Source: Hofstenia miamia
Taxonomy: Eukaryota > Xenacoelomorpha > Acoela
Assembly (NCBI GenBank): GCA_004352715.1
Contig: SCFE01000043.1
Coordinates: forward strand, 1,616,184 to 1,680,183
Reading direction: 5' to 3'
Length of the DNA stretch: 64,000 nucleotides
Part shown: piece by piece, positions 25,475-36,691 of the stretch
Numbering within the stretch: the stretch's first letter is position 1
Layout of the letters: every line of letters begins with the position of its first letter
Notes under the pieces: generated by a model
Database searches by the model: none
What the model saw: only the letters and a program-made list of their open reading frames with translations
Told to the model about the DNA's origin: nothing
Made by a program: the position numbers and the translations under genes

Positions 25475-26474
25475 NNNNNNNNNNNNNNNNNNNNNNNNNN
25501 NNNNNNNNNNNNNNNNNNNNNNNNNNNNNNNNNNNNNNNNNNNNNNNNNNNNNNNNNNNNNNNNNNNNNNNNNNNNNNNNNNNNNNNNNNNNNNNNNNNN
25601 NNNNNNNNNNNNNNNNNNNNNNNNNNNNNNNNNNNNNNNNNNNNNNNNNNNNNNNNNNNNNNNNNNNNNNNNNNNNNNNNNNNNNNNNNNNNNNNNNNNN
25701 NNNNNNNNNNNNNNNNNNNNNNNNNNNNNNNNNNNNNNNNNNNNNNNNNNNNNNNNNNNNNNNNNNNNNNNNNNNNNNNNNNNNNNNNNNNNNNNNNNNN
25801 NNNNNNNNNNNNNNNNNNNNNNNNNNNNNNNNNNNNNNNNNNNNNNNNNNNNNNNNNNNNNNNNNNNNNNNNNNNNNNNNNNNNNNNNNNNNNNNNNNNN
25901 NNNNNNNNNNNNNNNNNNNNNNNNNNNNNNNNNNNNNNNNNNNNNNNNNNNNNNNNNNNNNNNNNNNNNNNNNNNNNNNNNNNNNNNNNNNNNNNNNNNN
26001 NNNNNNNNNNNNNNNNNNNNNNNNNNNNNNNNNNNNNNNNNNNNNNNNNNNNNNNNNNNNNNNNNNNNNNNNNNNNNNNNNNNNNNNNNNNNNNNNNNNN
26101 NNNNNNNNNNNNNNNNNNNNNNNNNNNNNNNNNNNNNNNNNNNNNNNNNNNNNNNNNNNNNNNNNNNNNNNNNNNNNNNNNNNNNNNNNNNNNNNNNNNN
26201 NNNNNNNNNNNNNNNNNNNNNNNNNNNNNNNNNNNNNNNNNNNNNNNNNNNNNNNNNNNNNNNNNNNNNNNNNNNNNNNNNNNNNNNNNNNNNNNNNNNN
26301 NNNNNNNNNNNNNNNNNNNNNNNNNNNNNNNNNNNNNNNNNNNNNNNNNNNNNNNNNNNNNNNNNNNNNNNNNNNNNNNNNNNNNNNNNNNNNNNNNNNN
26401 NNNNNNNNNNNNNNNNNNNNNNNNNNNNNNNNNNNNNNNNNNNNNNNNNNNNNNNNNNNNNNNNNNNNNNNNNN
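25475..26474. other. Assembly gap, 1000 N
   Basis: A run of exactly 1000 Ns, so the true length is unknown. The right edge is (TA)n (26475-26491), which suggests the assembly stopped in simple repeat. Open frames that cross this gap are artefacts. Confidence 0.98.
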
Positions 26475-27210
26475 TATATATATATATATATTACAGTAAT
26501 ATCCAATATCCCGTTTGGCTGCTGTCGGTTTCTTTATGTTTCGAAAATCAAAATTTTCAATCAATATTTTTTGAGGCAGCCTAGTGCACATGTAATAGAG
26601 CTTAGTGCACAGTGTAGCACACTGGTACAGCTTAGTACATACTTAACAGAGCCTATTAAAGAAAATATATCGAAATAATATCGACAATGATATAAATAGA
26701 TCTTAAACGTGGAAAATATATGTATGATTAATATAAGCGAAATTATAAATAATAAAAATATAAATGTGCAAAATTGTTTATATGACCATCACTGACCGAT
26801 CTCCAAATTCAAAAAAGGTGGACTCAAAATCATGGGATTGTCAAAAGGTTCTAAACTTGTTAACACTGAAGTATTAGAATGCATTCATTTTCAGATATTT
26901 TGTAACTTGGGTATCAGTGAAAAAATAATAATAATAATAATAAAATGACATTATTTAAGCCTGAATAACAAAAATATTAAAAATTGAAAGAAGAAAAACA
27001 AATATTACGGGCAGAGAAGAGAGTTTTTAAATCTATATGAATTATCAGTGCTTAAGAAGATTAGCATATGACGCATTTACAGTTTTAAGAAGTTTAGGAG
27101 CATCAAAAACAGATATGTTTTAATGTGCAGGCAATTTGCAAGTCTCGTAACTATTAAAATATGATTGCCGAGTCTTTGCTTCCTTAAGTTTTAATGTTCT
27201 TATCTTATTT
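26475..27210. other. Non-coding stretch, nothing recognised
   Basis: AT-rich sequence with (TA)n at the gap edge and an (AAT)n run near 26925-26943. No open frame of note and no RNA gene is seen. Confidence 0.45.
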
Positions 27211-27429
27211 ATGTTAGTTAAGATAAGATAAGATAATCTTTATTCAGATAAATGTTAACAATTAAATAACTGATAATTTATCTGAATAGCGTCATTAAAT
27301 TTACAAAAACCACATATATACAATTCAGATAAAATTACAAAAGAAATCTTGCAGGCTATGAATAAATTACTATAGTACTATTTTAATAACGAGTTTTAGT
27401 ACGAGTTATAGTCATTGTTATAAAATTTG

Positions 27430-28000
27430 TATCCTAGCCTTGATTTTCCAGAAATATATTTTTGCTCTTTAAATGATTTTAATTTTTCAATATTTTTAAT
27501 TTCTTTAGGTAGTGAATTCCAGTTTCGAATGGCGACATTAATGAAGGATTTCTTTAAAAATTTTCCTTATTCTTAACACATGTAAAAAGCTTTGATCTTG
27601 AATTCTGTTTATGAGTAAATCCCGGTATTTTAATCGTATTATAAAGTGGTAGGTTTCTGATTAGCTTGAAGGATGTCAGAAGGGTATTCAATATAACCAG
27701 TTGTTTTGGAAAAAGAATTGACTTAGAAATGTACTGTTTCATTTTCAATGAGTTTTTCGTTGTGACATTTAATGGCCATCTTAATTCAATATCAAGTTTT
27801 TTATAAAGCACTTCGCTTAGGTCAGTAAATAAAATTTTTGCGTAATTACGGTGACTCATGATGAAAGCATAGAAGAATTGAATTATCGCACAAGATGCTA
27901 ATTGCCTAATTATACCTATAGCTAATTTTCTAACTATTAAATTGATGTAAGAGTTGAATTTTAGCTTTGAGTCAATAGTTACTCCTAGGTACTTGAAAAG
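27430..28000 (-). pseudogene. LINE ORF2, thumb and C-terminal domain
   Basis: From 28000 downward the minus strand reads KYLGVTIDSKLKFN, the start of the RT thumb in LINE proteins, then a frame of 101 codons (27859-27554) and KSFINVAIRNWNSLPKEIKN at about 27545-27485, a block typical of the far C terminus. The frame is broken at several points. It is the direct continuation of the RT core at 28396-28985 once the intervening fragment is set aside. Confidence 0.7.
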
Positions 28001-28395
28001 TAAGTAAGTAAGTAAGTAAGTAAGTAANACAAGTTTTTCGAAGCATATTGGCGCTGTAAAGAGTCAAGAATTTGATCAGCTCTATCTCCTGAATCTGCTG
28101 AACCCGGAATTACTGGGTTATTATCGTCGGCAAAGGTCGTCAAAGAATAATTCATTACTACTGGTGAGTCCCTCACTATGTCATCTGTTGCTGCGTTGAA
28201 GAGAACCGGGCCACTGACGGTTCCCTGCGATACTCCGAGATTTGTTGTGCGTAGCTCCGAGTCCACACCATTGAGAGTTGTGTACTGTGATCGCCCGGTC
28301 AAGAAACTGCTATATAGCCGTATTACATTGGCGTCGATTGTTGGTACAATGCTCTTGAGCCCCGTGATTATTGCTGACTGGCGGACTGTATCGAA
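28001..28395 (-). mobile_element. Fragment of a second LINE (FADDN type) inserted in the first
   Basis: On the minus strand this fragment starts abruptly at FDTVRQSA within RT motif A and continues through GVSQGTVSGPVLFN to LTTFADDNNPV and a helix ending QRQYASKNL. It then meets a single N at 28028 and a (TTAC)n tail (28027-28001). The RT is of the same family as the LINE at 56-59 kb (FADDN box, DTV.H start). The tail and the interrupted YADDT-type LINE on both sides point to insertion of a 5'-truncated copy. The N suggests that part of its 3' half was lost in assembly. Confidence 0.7.
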
Positions 28396-28985
28396 GGAAA
28401 ATAAACATTATTTACATTTAAAGTCACTGCAGAAACATCGACATTGCTTTTATTCGGCTGCAAAATACAAAATTCTGTTTTAGCTTCATTAATATTCAAC
28501 TTGTACATACAAAAGTATTTTGATAAATTTGTTACAATTCAATTCAATAGATTCCGCTGCTATTGCATTGATGAATTATCGCTGAAAATGCAAGTGTCAT
28601 CGGCATATTGGATTAAATTGCAATTAGTTATAGAATGCATATCATTTACATAAATGCTAAAAAGAAGACGACCTAGAATCGTACCTTGAGGCACCCCATT
28701 GTAAGCCGGTAACCATTCTGAAAAAATATCATTGAATTTAACTCTTTGGAATCTTTGATTGAGGTAACTAGTTATCAATTGTTTACTATTACTAGAAAAT
28801 CGGAAGTAAGATAGTTTTTCAATTAGAATGTTATGATTAATCGAATCAAAGGCTTTTGAAAGATCTAAACAAGCTATAGCTACAAATTTATTAGAATCAA
28901 GTGATGCTCTCCAAGTTTCAATAGCATTTAATAATGCATCAGTTGTTGAGAAATTTTTGAAAAATCCTAGACAAATGCTAGCGAC
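28396..28985 (-). pseudogene. LINE ORF2, RT core
   Basis: The minus strand encodes FKNFSTTDALLNAIETWRAS, then AIACLDLSKAFDSINHNILI with the motif A Asp. LITSYLNQRFQRV, GVPQGTILGRLLFSIYVND and the catalytic LIQYADDTCIF follow. A 72-codon frame is open at 28778-28560. The following KTEFCILQP block matches the plus-strand copy near 33800, and the reading ends at NVNNVYF at the border with the inserted LINE. Confidence 0.8.
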
Positions 28986-29499
28986 CGCTTGTATGGTACT
29001 CTAACATGAATTGCTCTTTTCGGCGCCTCAAATTTTTACCTAGCTCTTCCACTGATTATCGCAGAAACTTTGAGTCAAAAGTTTTTCAGGCCACTTGAAT
29101 AAAATGATAGCTTGTATAATCAAAATGGTATTTTGTTTCTAAATTTGATGAAAGAAAACTAATCATGTAAAAATTTTGGGAATTTCAAGTAAAAACATTG
29201 CATAAGTGAGATCAATTGGGCCTTAAGATGTCGGAATTGTGCTTTGTTTGAATTTATTTCTCTCTTCAATGCCAAAAGCTCAAAAAAAGGATCAAGTCAA
29301 TGAAGAATAGAATAGAATTTCTTACTAAGTGTAGTACATTGGCATAACTAAAAACCTCAACAAAAGTTTCTAATACTACACTTAATAATAACATGAAGTG
29401 CAAAAATAATAAACCACAACTACAAAAACATGGATGCCGAATTTACAGTTTACCAAGTTTATTGCTAATATTATTTTAACTAATGATATTTTTTAAAAA

Positions 29500-29720
29500 T
29501 CTGAAATCCTTTCCATGACGTAGAACGATTTTAGGGATATGCCTTGCTTACGGAGTTAGTCATTGATTTGACTTTTAAGTTTTCTGCAACTTTTAATTCA
29601 TTTTACTTCAATTGGTAAGTTATTCCATAGTTCAATTGTTGAGTTTAAAAATGAATTTTTAAGAAAATGTTTTTTAAACTTCACTTTTCTGAATTTTTAG
29701 GCAAAAATTATAAAATTCTG
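29500..29720 (-). pseudogene. LINE C-terminal relic
   Basis: The minus strand reads KKHFLKNSFLNSTIELWNNL followed by PIEVK. This parallels the KSFINVAIRNWNSLPKEIKN block of the copy at 27.4-28.0 kb, so this is the tail of another LINE of the same broad type. The surrounding sequence 28986-29500 and 29720-30045 shows no other recognisable block. A small foldback with 10-bp perfect arms (AAGTGTAGTA/TACTACACTT) lies at 29327-29384. Confidence 0.5.
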
Positions 29721-30045
29721 AAATCTTTCAAATTCATATTAATTCAATAGAATGTAAACATAATTTCTACTGTATTAGGTTTGTAATTACTTGATGGGGA
29801 ACATAAAACATAGAAATAAGAGATTGCTTTATTTATAAAGTCCAAGATAGTTCCACAGGTGAAATCAAATTTTCTTCATGAATATTAATATGTTTGATAG
29901 AATTATCACACGTTACAATGAAAATTCTATAATAGAAAATTTCCGATCATTTCAATCTGTAATTCAAAGCTATTCAAAGTCATACCAAGGAAAATTTTTA
30001 CTATTAGTTATGGTTCCATTAAATTAAAATTTTTGTGTCGTGAAA

Positions 30046-30117
30046 CTTCATAACGCGTAATGATTTCATAACGCGTAATGATTTCATAACGCGTAATGAT
30101 TTCATAATGCGTAATTA
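30046..30117. repeat. Tandem repeat, four copies of an 18-bp unit
   Basis: Four consecutive 18-base units (about TTTCATAACGCGTAATGA) run from 30046 to 30117. The first three are nearly identical and the last has two changes. Three contain ACGCGT. The array lies about 150 bases upstream of the start of LINE ORF1-like sequence at about 30200 and may belong to that element's 5' UTR. Confidence 0.85.
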
Positions 30118-30236
30118 TTTCGTCGCGAGCAGTCGGCTCTGATGAGCGCGCTTTGCTGAGATCAATTACCTCCGCAGCATCCGCGGATGTTCGCTGACAC
30201 AATTATCCCGCACAAAGTTATTAGCACCGTTCAAAG

Positions 30237-30985
30237 CTTTAACAAAAGAAGAACTCTGTACATTTCACCTACTCCTATCTAAATTCTCTGAAGCCTGCTA
30301 CACTGAAGATGCAATCACCGATGATATGAAACGCAGATCACTCCAAATATTTCCAACACACAAACGCAAACACCATCAACAGAAAACTCAACGCCTAAAG
30401 ACATGAATCCTTCCAAGACACCGCGAGATTCCAACCAAAGAAGCTAAGAGAAGGCACCGATTTTCTCACCATAGGGACATCGATGTATCGACATCTGCGT
30501 TCGAAGCACTTGATTAAAGGACACACTGTCACCGTACACTTTTATCCTGGAGCAATAATAGATGACATTTCCCACGCGCTACAACGTTATACGCCCAATG
30601 ACAAAATTAAGAACGTCCTCGTCACAGTCGGACGAAATGACATAATGCAAAATATCACTGACATTAAGGATAAGTTTTCAAATTTAATTAAGCACGTTAG
30701 TAACAATTTTAGGCACGCTAAGATCCACGCCGGGGAAGCTGCACCATTTCCAAATAGTCACCCTCACCAAAAAAGCTGAAGAACTCAACATTTTATTTTA
30801 CCAAGAAATTATATATTATTAAATTACACAGTTTTGAAAATTTCAAATATTTTTTATTTAGGAAATCACCCTAATTCTGATTTTTTTACATGGAATGGCA
30901 TACATTTTTCTATACGTGGATATGCGAAACTTGCTGGAGCAATCAAGTCCTGCTTCGAAGAACCGCACTTAGTTAACCACACGTG
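30237..30985 (+). pseudogene. LINE ORF1, SGNH/esterase-like
   Basis: Blocks appear in the order of an SGNH hydrolase. FLTIGTSMYRHLRSKHL (block I, with the nucleophile Ser) lies near 30465, then VTVHFYPGAIIDDI, then NVLVTVGRNDI (block III with Asn) near 30615. The triad box WNGIHFSIRGYAKLAGAI lies near 30895, where the usual Asp of D.xH is replaced by Asn. A 98-codon frame is open at 30483-30779, with a frameshift after it. A basic region (30300-30450) precedes the esterase part, as in the copy at 3.65-4.6 kb. Confidence 0.7.
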
Positions 30986-31181
30986 ACGTTATCAAACCAT
31001 TAAGCACAGCATGCCGCCCATTATCAACATCGTAATCAATCAGCGCTAAATCAGCCGGTTTACACACGACGGGCCACCGCAGTACCTCATCATCGCACTT
31101 ACTCAGAAGTCGCCGCTACACTGCCCCCATTGTCAATTAACACTGCACGCGATCTAATCCAGCAGTTAAGAAACATCTTAA

Positions 31182-34042
31182 GTGTTAACTATGTCTTGTG
31201 AATTACTATATATTTGTTTCCAAACGCCCAGTCTACGGACAACTTACTATAACCCTAAATTCAGATATACTTTCACAACAAAAATCTCTCTATTTGCCGT
31301 TATATATCTCATTTTTACTCTTAACACTTGCGAAACTAATTTACTTTTGCTAAAGCCCTTCTATTTTCATGTTTATAAGTCATCTATTCATAGTAAAAGC
31401 AAAAATTTTGTTTCTATCAATCACGCTTTCGTTCTTATCAGCATTAAAAAGAAATTAATAACAACTATTATATGTTACATCNNNNNNNNNNNNNNNNNNN
31501 NNNNNNNNNNNNNNNNNNNNNNNNNNNNNNNNNNNNNNNNNNNNNNNNNNNNNNNNNNNNNNNNNNNNNNNNNNNNNNNNNNNNNNNNNNNNNNNNNNNN
31601 NNNNNNNNNNNNNNNNNNNNNNNNNNNNNNNNNNNNNNNNNNNNNNNNNNNNTCATACTAGCAATTTCTGAGACTTGGCTAAAAAGTCACGATCCCGATA
31701 ACATATGGTCTTTTAAAAACGATGCATATACTGTATTCAGAAGAGACAGATTATCCAATAATCCGCTCTGTAAAACAAAAGGTGGTGGAGTTCTCTTTCT
31801 AGTACCGAAGTCATTTAATCCAAAATTGCGCAATGATATTAGGAGTAATCAATCATCAAATTTTGAAAGTCTTTCGGTAGAAATAAATAATCCAATAAGA
31901 AATTCTCAATTTAAAAGGCAGTTGCTAAATGTATCTTACTGTCCAAACAAGAAATTCGCTAATTTGTTTATTGAGCAATTAGAAGAGGAATTATCTTTTG
32001 GCTTGTTCGGAAAATAAAGATTTAATGCTGCTTGGGGACTGGAACCTAAATTATTTCAGTACTATTGAAAAGTGCAAAATTGACCTACTTTTAAATACTT
32101 TCAATTTAAAATTAACTAATGCAACATTGCCGACCAGAATCACATCGAGTACCGCACTAATTGATTACATTATGCTTACTGAAACAAATAGTGCATCTTA
32201 TAATTTTTATTCATCCGAATGCCCTTTTTCTGACCACTGCACTACATCCATTGAGTTTTCCAAATCTGAATCGCTTTCGAATAATGCCACGAAGTGGATA
32301 AAAACTCGTGAAAAGTCTACTGAAATATAAACAATTTTAAATCGGCACTTTCCTTAGAAAACTGGCTTCCAGTGTATACTGCCTCAGACTCAATGACAAT
32401 GTTGATGCATTTTTCAGACATTTTTGAATTTTATCTTAATAAATTTTCCCAGAGGAGAATTATGATTAAATCAAATTCCAATAGTAATTCAAACATATCC
32501 CCACATAGTAAACCTTGGATAAATTACTTTTGTAAAGCACTGATTCGTGAAAAAAATACAGCATATAGAATATTTAAAAGTTTTAAAACTCATAATAATT
32601 TTGTTGCATATAAAAATGCTAGACATTTCTCCAACATTGAAAATCGCAAGGCCTGTAATGAATACATTAGAAATGAATACGCCCGACTACCTAATCAAAA
32701 GTCAAAGTGGAAGCTAATTCATGAGATCAGTAATAGCAAGAAATCTAAATTTAACTGTATTGATGCTATCAAAAATAAAAATGTTCACAGACACCTATGA
32801 AATTTCTAACGAATTAAACCAGACTTTTATTAATCCAGGAAAATATAATGGTCCAATTGTTAAGTTTAAAAGTAAATCAGCTAAAGTTATTAATCCTGAA
32901 TTTTCTTTTTGTTTTACAACAAGTTTTGAAACCTTAAAAGCAATTCATAAATTTAGGCCCAACAAATCAAGTGGGCCTTCCAAAATTCCTTCGTGGGCAT
33001 TTAAAATCATTGCAGATATAATTGCCAATCCCTTAAATTATATTTTTAATGAATGCATAAAAAATAATTATTTTTCGGATTATTTAAAAATTGCCCATGT
33101 TACTCCCATTGTTAAAAGAATTGATCCATCAGTTATCCTAAATTATTGGCCAAGTTCTATCACATCTCCATTAAGCAGAGTATTCGAAAGATTATTGCAC
33201 GATCAAATAACTGAATACCTAAATAAGTACAACCTACTGTCAAATACTCAATTTGGTTTTCGAAAAAATTTCTCAACCACTGATGCCCTTTTAAGAGCCA
33301 CAGAAAACTGGAGATCGTCACTGGACGCAAATAAGTTTGTAGCTATTGCTTGCCTAGATCTTTCTAAAGCTTTTGATTCGATTAATCATAGCATACTCAT
33401 AAAAAAATATCCTATATGGGTTTTTCTAATAAAATTAGAATTAGAAACTATCTTTATTTCAGAATGAAACACATCAAACTGACTAAATTTACAAACTATC
33501 ATAAAATTCACTTCACTTGCAGAGTTATTTGCGGCAGAANAAAGATAAGCGATGTTTTTTCAAATTGGCTGCCTGTTAACAATGGTGTTTCTCAAGGAAC
33601 AATTCTAGGTCCTCTCCTTTTCAGTATATATGTAAATGACATGCACACGACAACTGATTGTAACTTAATTCAATACGCCGATGATACCTGCATATTCAAT
33701 GATGATAAATCCATGCATATGGCAATTGAATCTATAGCATCAAATTGCAACAAGTTGTTCACATATTTCAGAATGCTTTGGTTGATCATAAATGAAGGTA
33801 AAACTGAATTGTGTATTTTGCAGCCCGCTAAATATAACTACGACGTTGCAGATTTAACTCCTAATCTTAATGATGCTAAGGTTCCGATGGTTAATAATTT
33901 TAAGTACTTAGGAGTACTTTTTGACTCGAAATTAAATGTTGAATCTCACATTAATGCTACAGTTCGAAAATTAGCTATCGGTATAGGAAATATGTCAATG
34001 ATAGTAAGGCAATTACCCCCCCTTTATTTGCAGATCTTATAA
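31182..34042 (+). pseudogene. LINE ORF2, endonuclease and reverse transcriptase
   Basis: An N-terminal piece (31182-31481) precedes a 171-N gap (31482-31652). After it the APE-type endonuclease shows ILAISETWL with the catalytic Glu, GGGVLFLV, and LLGDWNLNYF, then SDHCTTSIEF at the domain's end near 32240. The linker has PWINYFCKALIREKN. RT gives SSGPSKIPSWAFK, then TQFGFRKNFSTTDALL, ACLDLSKAFDSINH, GVSQGTILGPLLFSIYVND, QYADDTCIF and FKYLGVLFDSKLN. Frameshifts fall at about 32010, 32350, 32750 and 33410, and one N is at 33540. It is the best preserved RT in the window. Confidence 0.85.
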
Positions 34043-34396
34043 ATATTGCTTAAAAGGTCTTTTCACTAAAGAGGGTGATAAGCGGTCCAAAGTATGTGTC
34101 AAATTTAACAACAACAACAAATATTTAAATTCGCATTTACACACATCTATTAAGTTTAAAAACGTATAAAGAAATTAAATAATACAACCTTCTTCATATG
34201 AGCTGTTATCACGGTAATTGTTGCTTTCTTGGTTGCATTTATAAACTACATATAAAATAATAAATATTTTTTACTTATTGTTCTTGAGTTGTTCATCTTA
34301 TTCTATAATTATTCAGATAATTGATGTTTTTTCTACATTAATGTTTTTCAACTTCTTGAATAATGTATAAACTTTTCTCCGTTTCTTTTACAAGTC

Positions 34397-34434
<38 letters not shown>

Positions 34435-34437
<3 letters not shown>

Positions 34438-35617
34438 CGATGCTTATGAGAAATGTTTAAACTTATTTAGATTGTCGTTCATTTCTAGTTCTCCAAATCC
34501 TTCATTTAAATCATTACTGATTTCTTTGTAATACATTCACCATTATCATTTATTCTATAAGGAATGTTATTTTGTTCCTTAAAATTTAAACAATTCGAAA
34601 TAAATGACAATTTTGTTTAACAGAATTTTCTTCATTAAAAGATGTTTGAAAAAATGCTAATCTATCAGTTATATAATTGTTAAGCACATAACAATTTACT
34701 GTGAAATTATGCATTTCCTACACAACATGATGCAATTTCGAATTTTATTTTGTTTTGCGCTGCAACTAAGGATTTTGTATACCTCAATGAAAACAAATTT
34801 TCTCATTTTTGCACTAAATTGGTTGTGATAGAAATTCGGTGAGGCAATGTTGAACGATTTAGAATTACTTCGAATTTCGAAGCTAATCCATGCAGTAAAA
34901 TAATATGCTACAAGCTGCATTTGATGTAACAGCATGCCATTTTTTAAATATTTGGGTATTATCACTATTGCTTGAAAAATTGATTTAAAATGCAACTCTG
35001 GGATCAAAACCCCAAAATTATATATATATATATTGCGATGCTTATGAGAAATGTTTAAACTTATTTAGATTGTCGTTCATTTCTAGTTCTCCAAATCCTT
35101 CATTTAAATCATTACTGATTTCTTTGTAATACATTCACCATTATCATTTATTCTATAAGGAATGTTATTTTGTTCCTTAAAATTTAAACAATTCGAAATA
35201 AATGACAATTTTGTTTAACAGAATTTTCTTCATTAAAAGATGTTTGAAACAATGCTAATCTATCAGTTATATAATTGTTAAGCACATAACAATTTACTGT
35301 GAAATTATGCATTTCCTACACAACATGATGCAATTTCGAATTTTATTTTGTTTTGCGCTGCAACTAAGGATTTTGTATACCTCAATGAAAACAAATTTTC
35401 TCATTTTTGCACTAAATTGGTTGTGATAGAAATTCGGTGAGGCAATGTTGAACGATTTAGAATTACTTCGAATTTCGAAGCTAATCCATGCAGTAAAATA
35501 ATATGCTACAAGCTGCATTTGATGTAACAGCATGCCATTTTTTAAATATTTGGGTATTATCACTATTGCTTGAAAAATTGATTTAAAATGCAACTCTGGG
35601 ATCAAAACCCCAAAATT
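34435..35617. repeat. Tandem duplication of a 585-bp segment, period 598
   Basis: Bases 34435-35019 recur at 35033-35617 with almost no change; the only difference I noticed is GAAAAAATGC against GAAACAATGC near 34650 and 35248. Each copy starts right after a (TA)n run, 34400-34434 for the first and 35020-35032 for the second. The duplication may be a recent slip or unequal exchange at the TA repeat, or an unmerged assembly overlap. The unit has no recognised coding function. Confidence 0.85.
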
Positions 35618-36403
35618 GCATTTAATACTATTGACAATAAAAAAAAATTTCTTTGACTGTGGAATTAACAAACTATCAAACAAATGGAAAATGGTAACTG
35701 AACTAGATGATGATAACGTCACAGAATATAAATGTTTAAGAATTTTTGTCAAATATTGTTTTTTTATTGAATAAAATTCATTATAAAATTCACAATAATT
35801 ATGCATTCACCCAAAAATATGTATAATTTTCAAACGAGATAGTTCCCATTTTACATCTTAAATAAATTCAAAAAGTTTTGCTAAATGTTTTTACTTGATA
35901 ATTATTTCAATTACAAAGAGATTTAAAAAAACTATAGAATGAAAAGCAATTAATTCTAAAAATGGTTATATTGTAGAAAATCAAGGTATACCTCAGGTCA
36001 CATTCTGCTACAATTGCGATATTACTATATTAATAAAGATACATGTAATGCAAATAAAATCCGATCGTAACTAAATTGTTAAAAGTAGTTATACACTCAC
36101 CATTTATTAAAAGATATTAAATATAACATCAATTATTAAACAATTTTGAAAATATATCTATCATAAAATTTCAATACTTTAGAAAGTTTTGAATCAAAAG
36201 CAAAAAGTATATATGAAATAAGCCTCAATATAAAAAATTAATGTGCCACAGTGCTAATTAAATCCTCTAATGTTATATCGCATTTTCCACTGTTCTCTAC
36301 TAATTCGTGAGTTATATGCGCTTAAAATATTTTTTCATTTCTAATCGATATCTACTTACAGAGCAACAAATAATTTCAATAATAAAATACAAAGAAACGG
36401 GGT
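35618..36403. other. Non-coding flank downstream of FRG1
   Basis: AT-rich sequence that should hold the 3' UTR of FRG1 near its right end. On the minus strand the first AATAAA hexamer I see lies near 36109-36104, about 300 bases beyond the stop codon, which is a plausible poly(A) signal. A minus-strand frame at 35806-35294 partly overlaps the tandem repeat and shows no domain. Confidence 0.4.
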
Positions 36404-36691
36404 TTAAACTTTACAGTAGCGATCTGCCTTTAATTTGGATCTGCGATCTAGTAGTGCTTCGTGAAGTTTTCCATCTGAACGAGCTTTTTCTAGTTTGTCA
36501 AGATCACCCTGAGCAACTTTCCTGCCAGATTGAAAACTTTGGAATTTCTTCACGTAACTAAGTTCACAAAATTTCAAATCTCCAGCGTCGACATCAGTGT
36601 CTTTACGAACTTTTACTCGTAATTTATCTGTACGTATTACTAATTTTTCAGATTCACCAACGCGAGGAGAATTGCAAGTGATTTGAGGATT
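36404..36691 (-). CDS. FRG1: FRG1 coding exon 3 with stop
   Basis: The acceptor TTTTTAG ends at 36692. The exon reads NPQITCNSPRVGESEKLVIR, then FCELSYVKKFQSFQ and the strongly conserved C terminus LHEALLDRRSKLKADRYCKV before TAA at 36406-36404. The C-terminal basic segment corresponds to the second nuclear signal of vertebrate FRG1. It covers residues 170-264. Confidence 0.95.
   Translation of the reverse strand, partial: NPQITCNSPRVGESEKLVIRTDKLRVKVRKDTDVDAGDLKFCELSYVKKFQSFQSGRKVAQGDLDKLEKARSDGKLHEALLDRRSKLKADRYCKV

Larger units (their letters stand above)
27211..28985 (-). mobile_element. LINE (YADDT type), 5'-truncated, with ATCTT-repeat 3' tail
   Basis: The minus strand runs from RT motif A at 28985 to a 3' end near 27211, where AATAAAGATTATCTTATCTT forms a short tandem tail of the kind left by LINE target-primed integration. 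The RT half (28985-28396) and the thumb and C-terminal half (28000-27430) are parted by a fragment of another LINE. The RT is closely similar to the plus-strand copy at 32.7-34.0 kb (DLSKAFDSINH, GVPQGTILG, YADDTCIF), so both belong to one family. The 5' end is truncated within the RT domain. Confidence 0.8.
30190..34060 (+). mobile_element. LINE with SGNH-esterase ORF1 and EN-RT ORF2
   Basis: The plus strand carries, in order, an ORF1 with SGNH-like blocks (30237-30985), a short spacer, an ORF2 start near 31182, a 171-N gap, an endonuclease domain (31653-32330) and RT (32721-34042). The layout matches the minus-strand LINE at 1-4.6 kb, and the RT matches the copy at 27.2-29.0 kb. The element stops inside the thumb domain near 34045 with no tail, so the 3' end is lost. 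Frames break in several places, so it cannot be active as read. Confidence 0.8.

Noticed and set aside
25390-26591. Very long open frames across the gap at 25475-26474
   Set aside because: They consist of unknown residues over 1000 Ns; only a few end residues are real sequence. The same applies to 42036-43177 and 31182-31661.
30046-30117. A CRISPR array
   Set aside because: The units are directly adjacent with no spacers, and the sequence is eukaryotic.
30008-30202. A minus-strand frame with a repeated EIITRY peptide
   Set aside because: It is produced by the 18-bp DNA tandem repeat, whose period is a multiple of three; there is no sign of translation.
35294-35806. A 170-codon minus-strand open frame
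   Set aside because: It lies in AT-rich sequence, overlaps the 598-bp tandem duplication (so part of it occurs twice), and shows no motif or codon bias. Probably chance.
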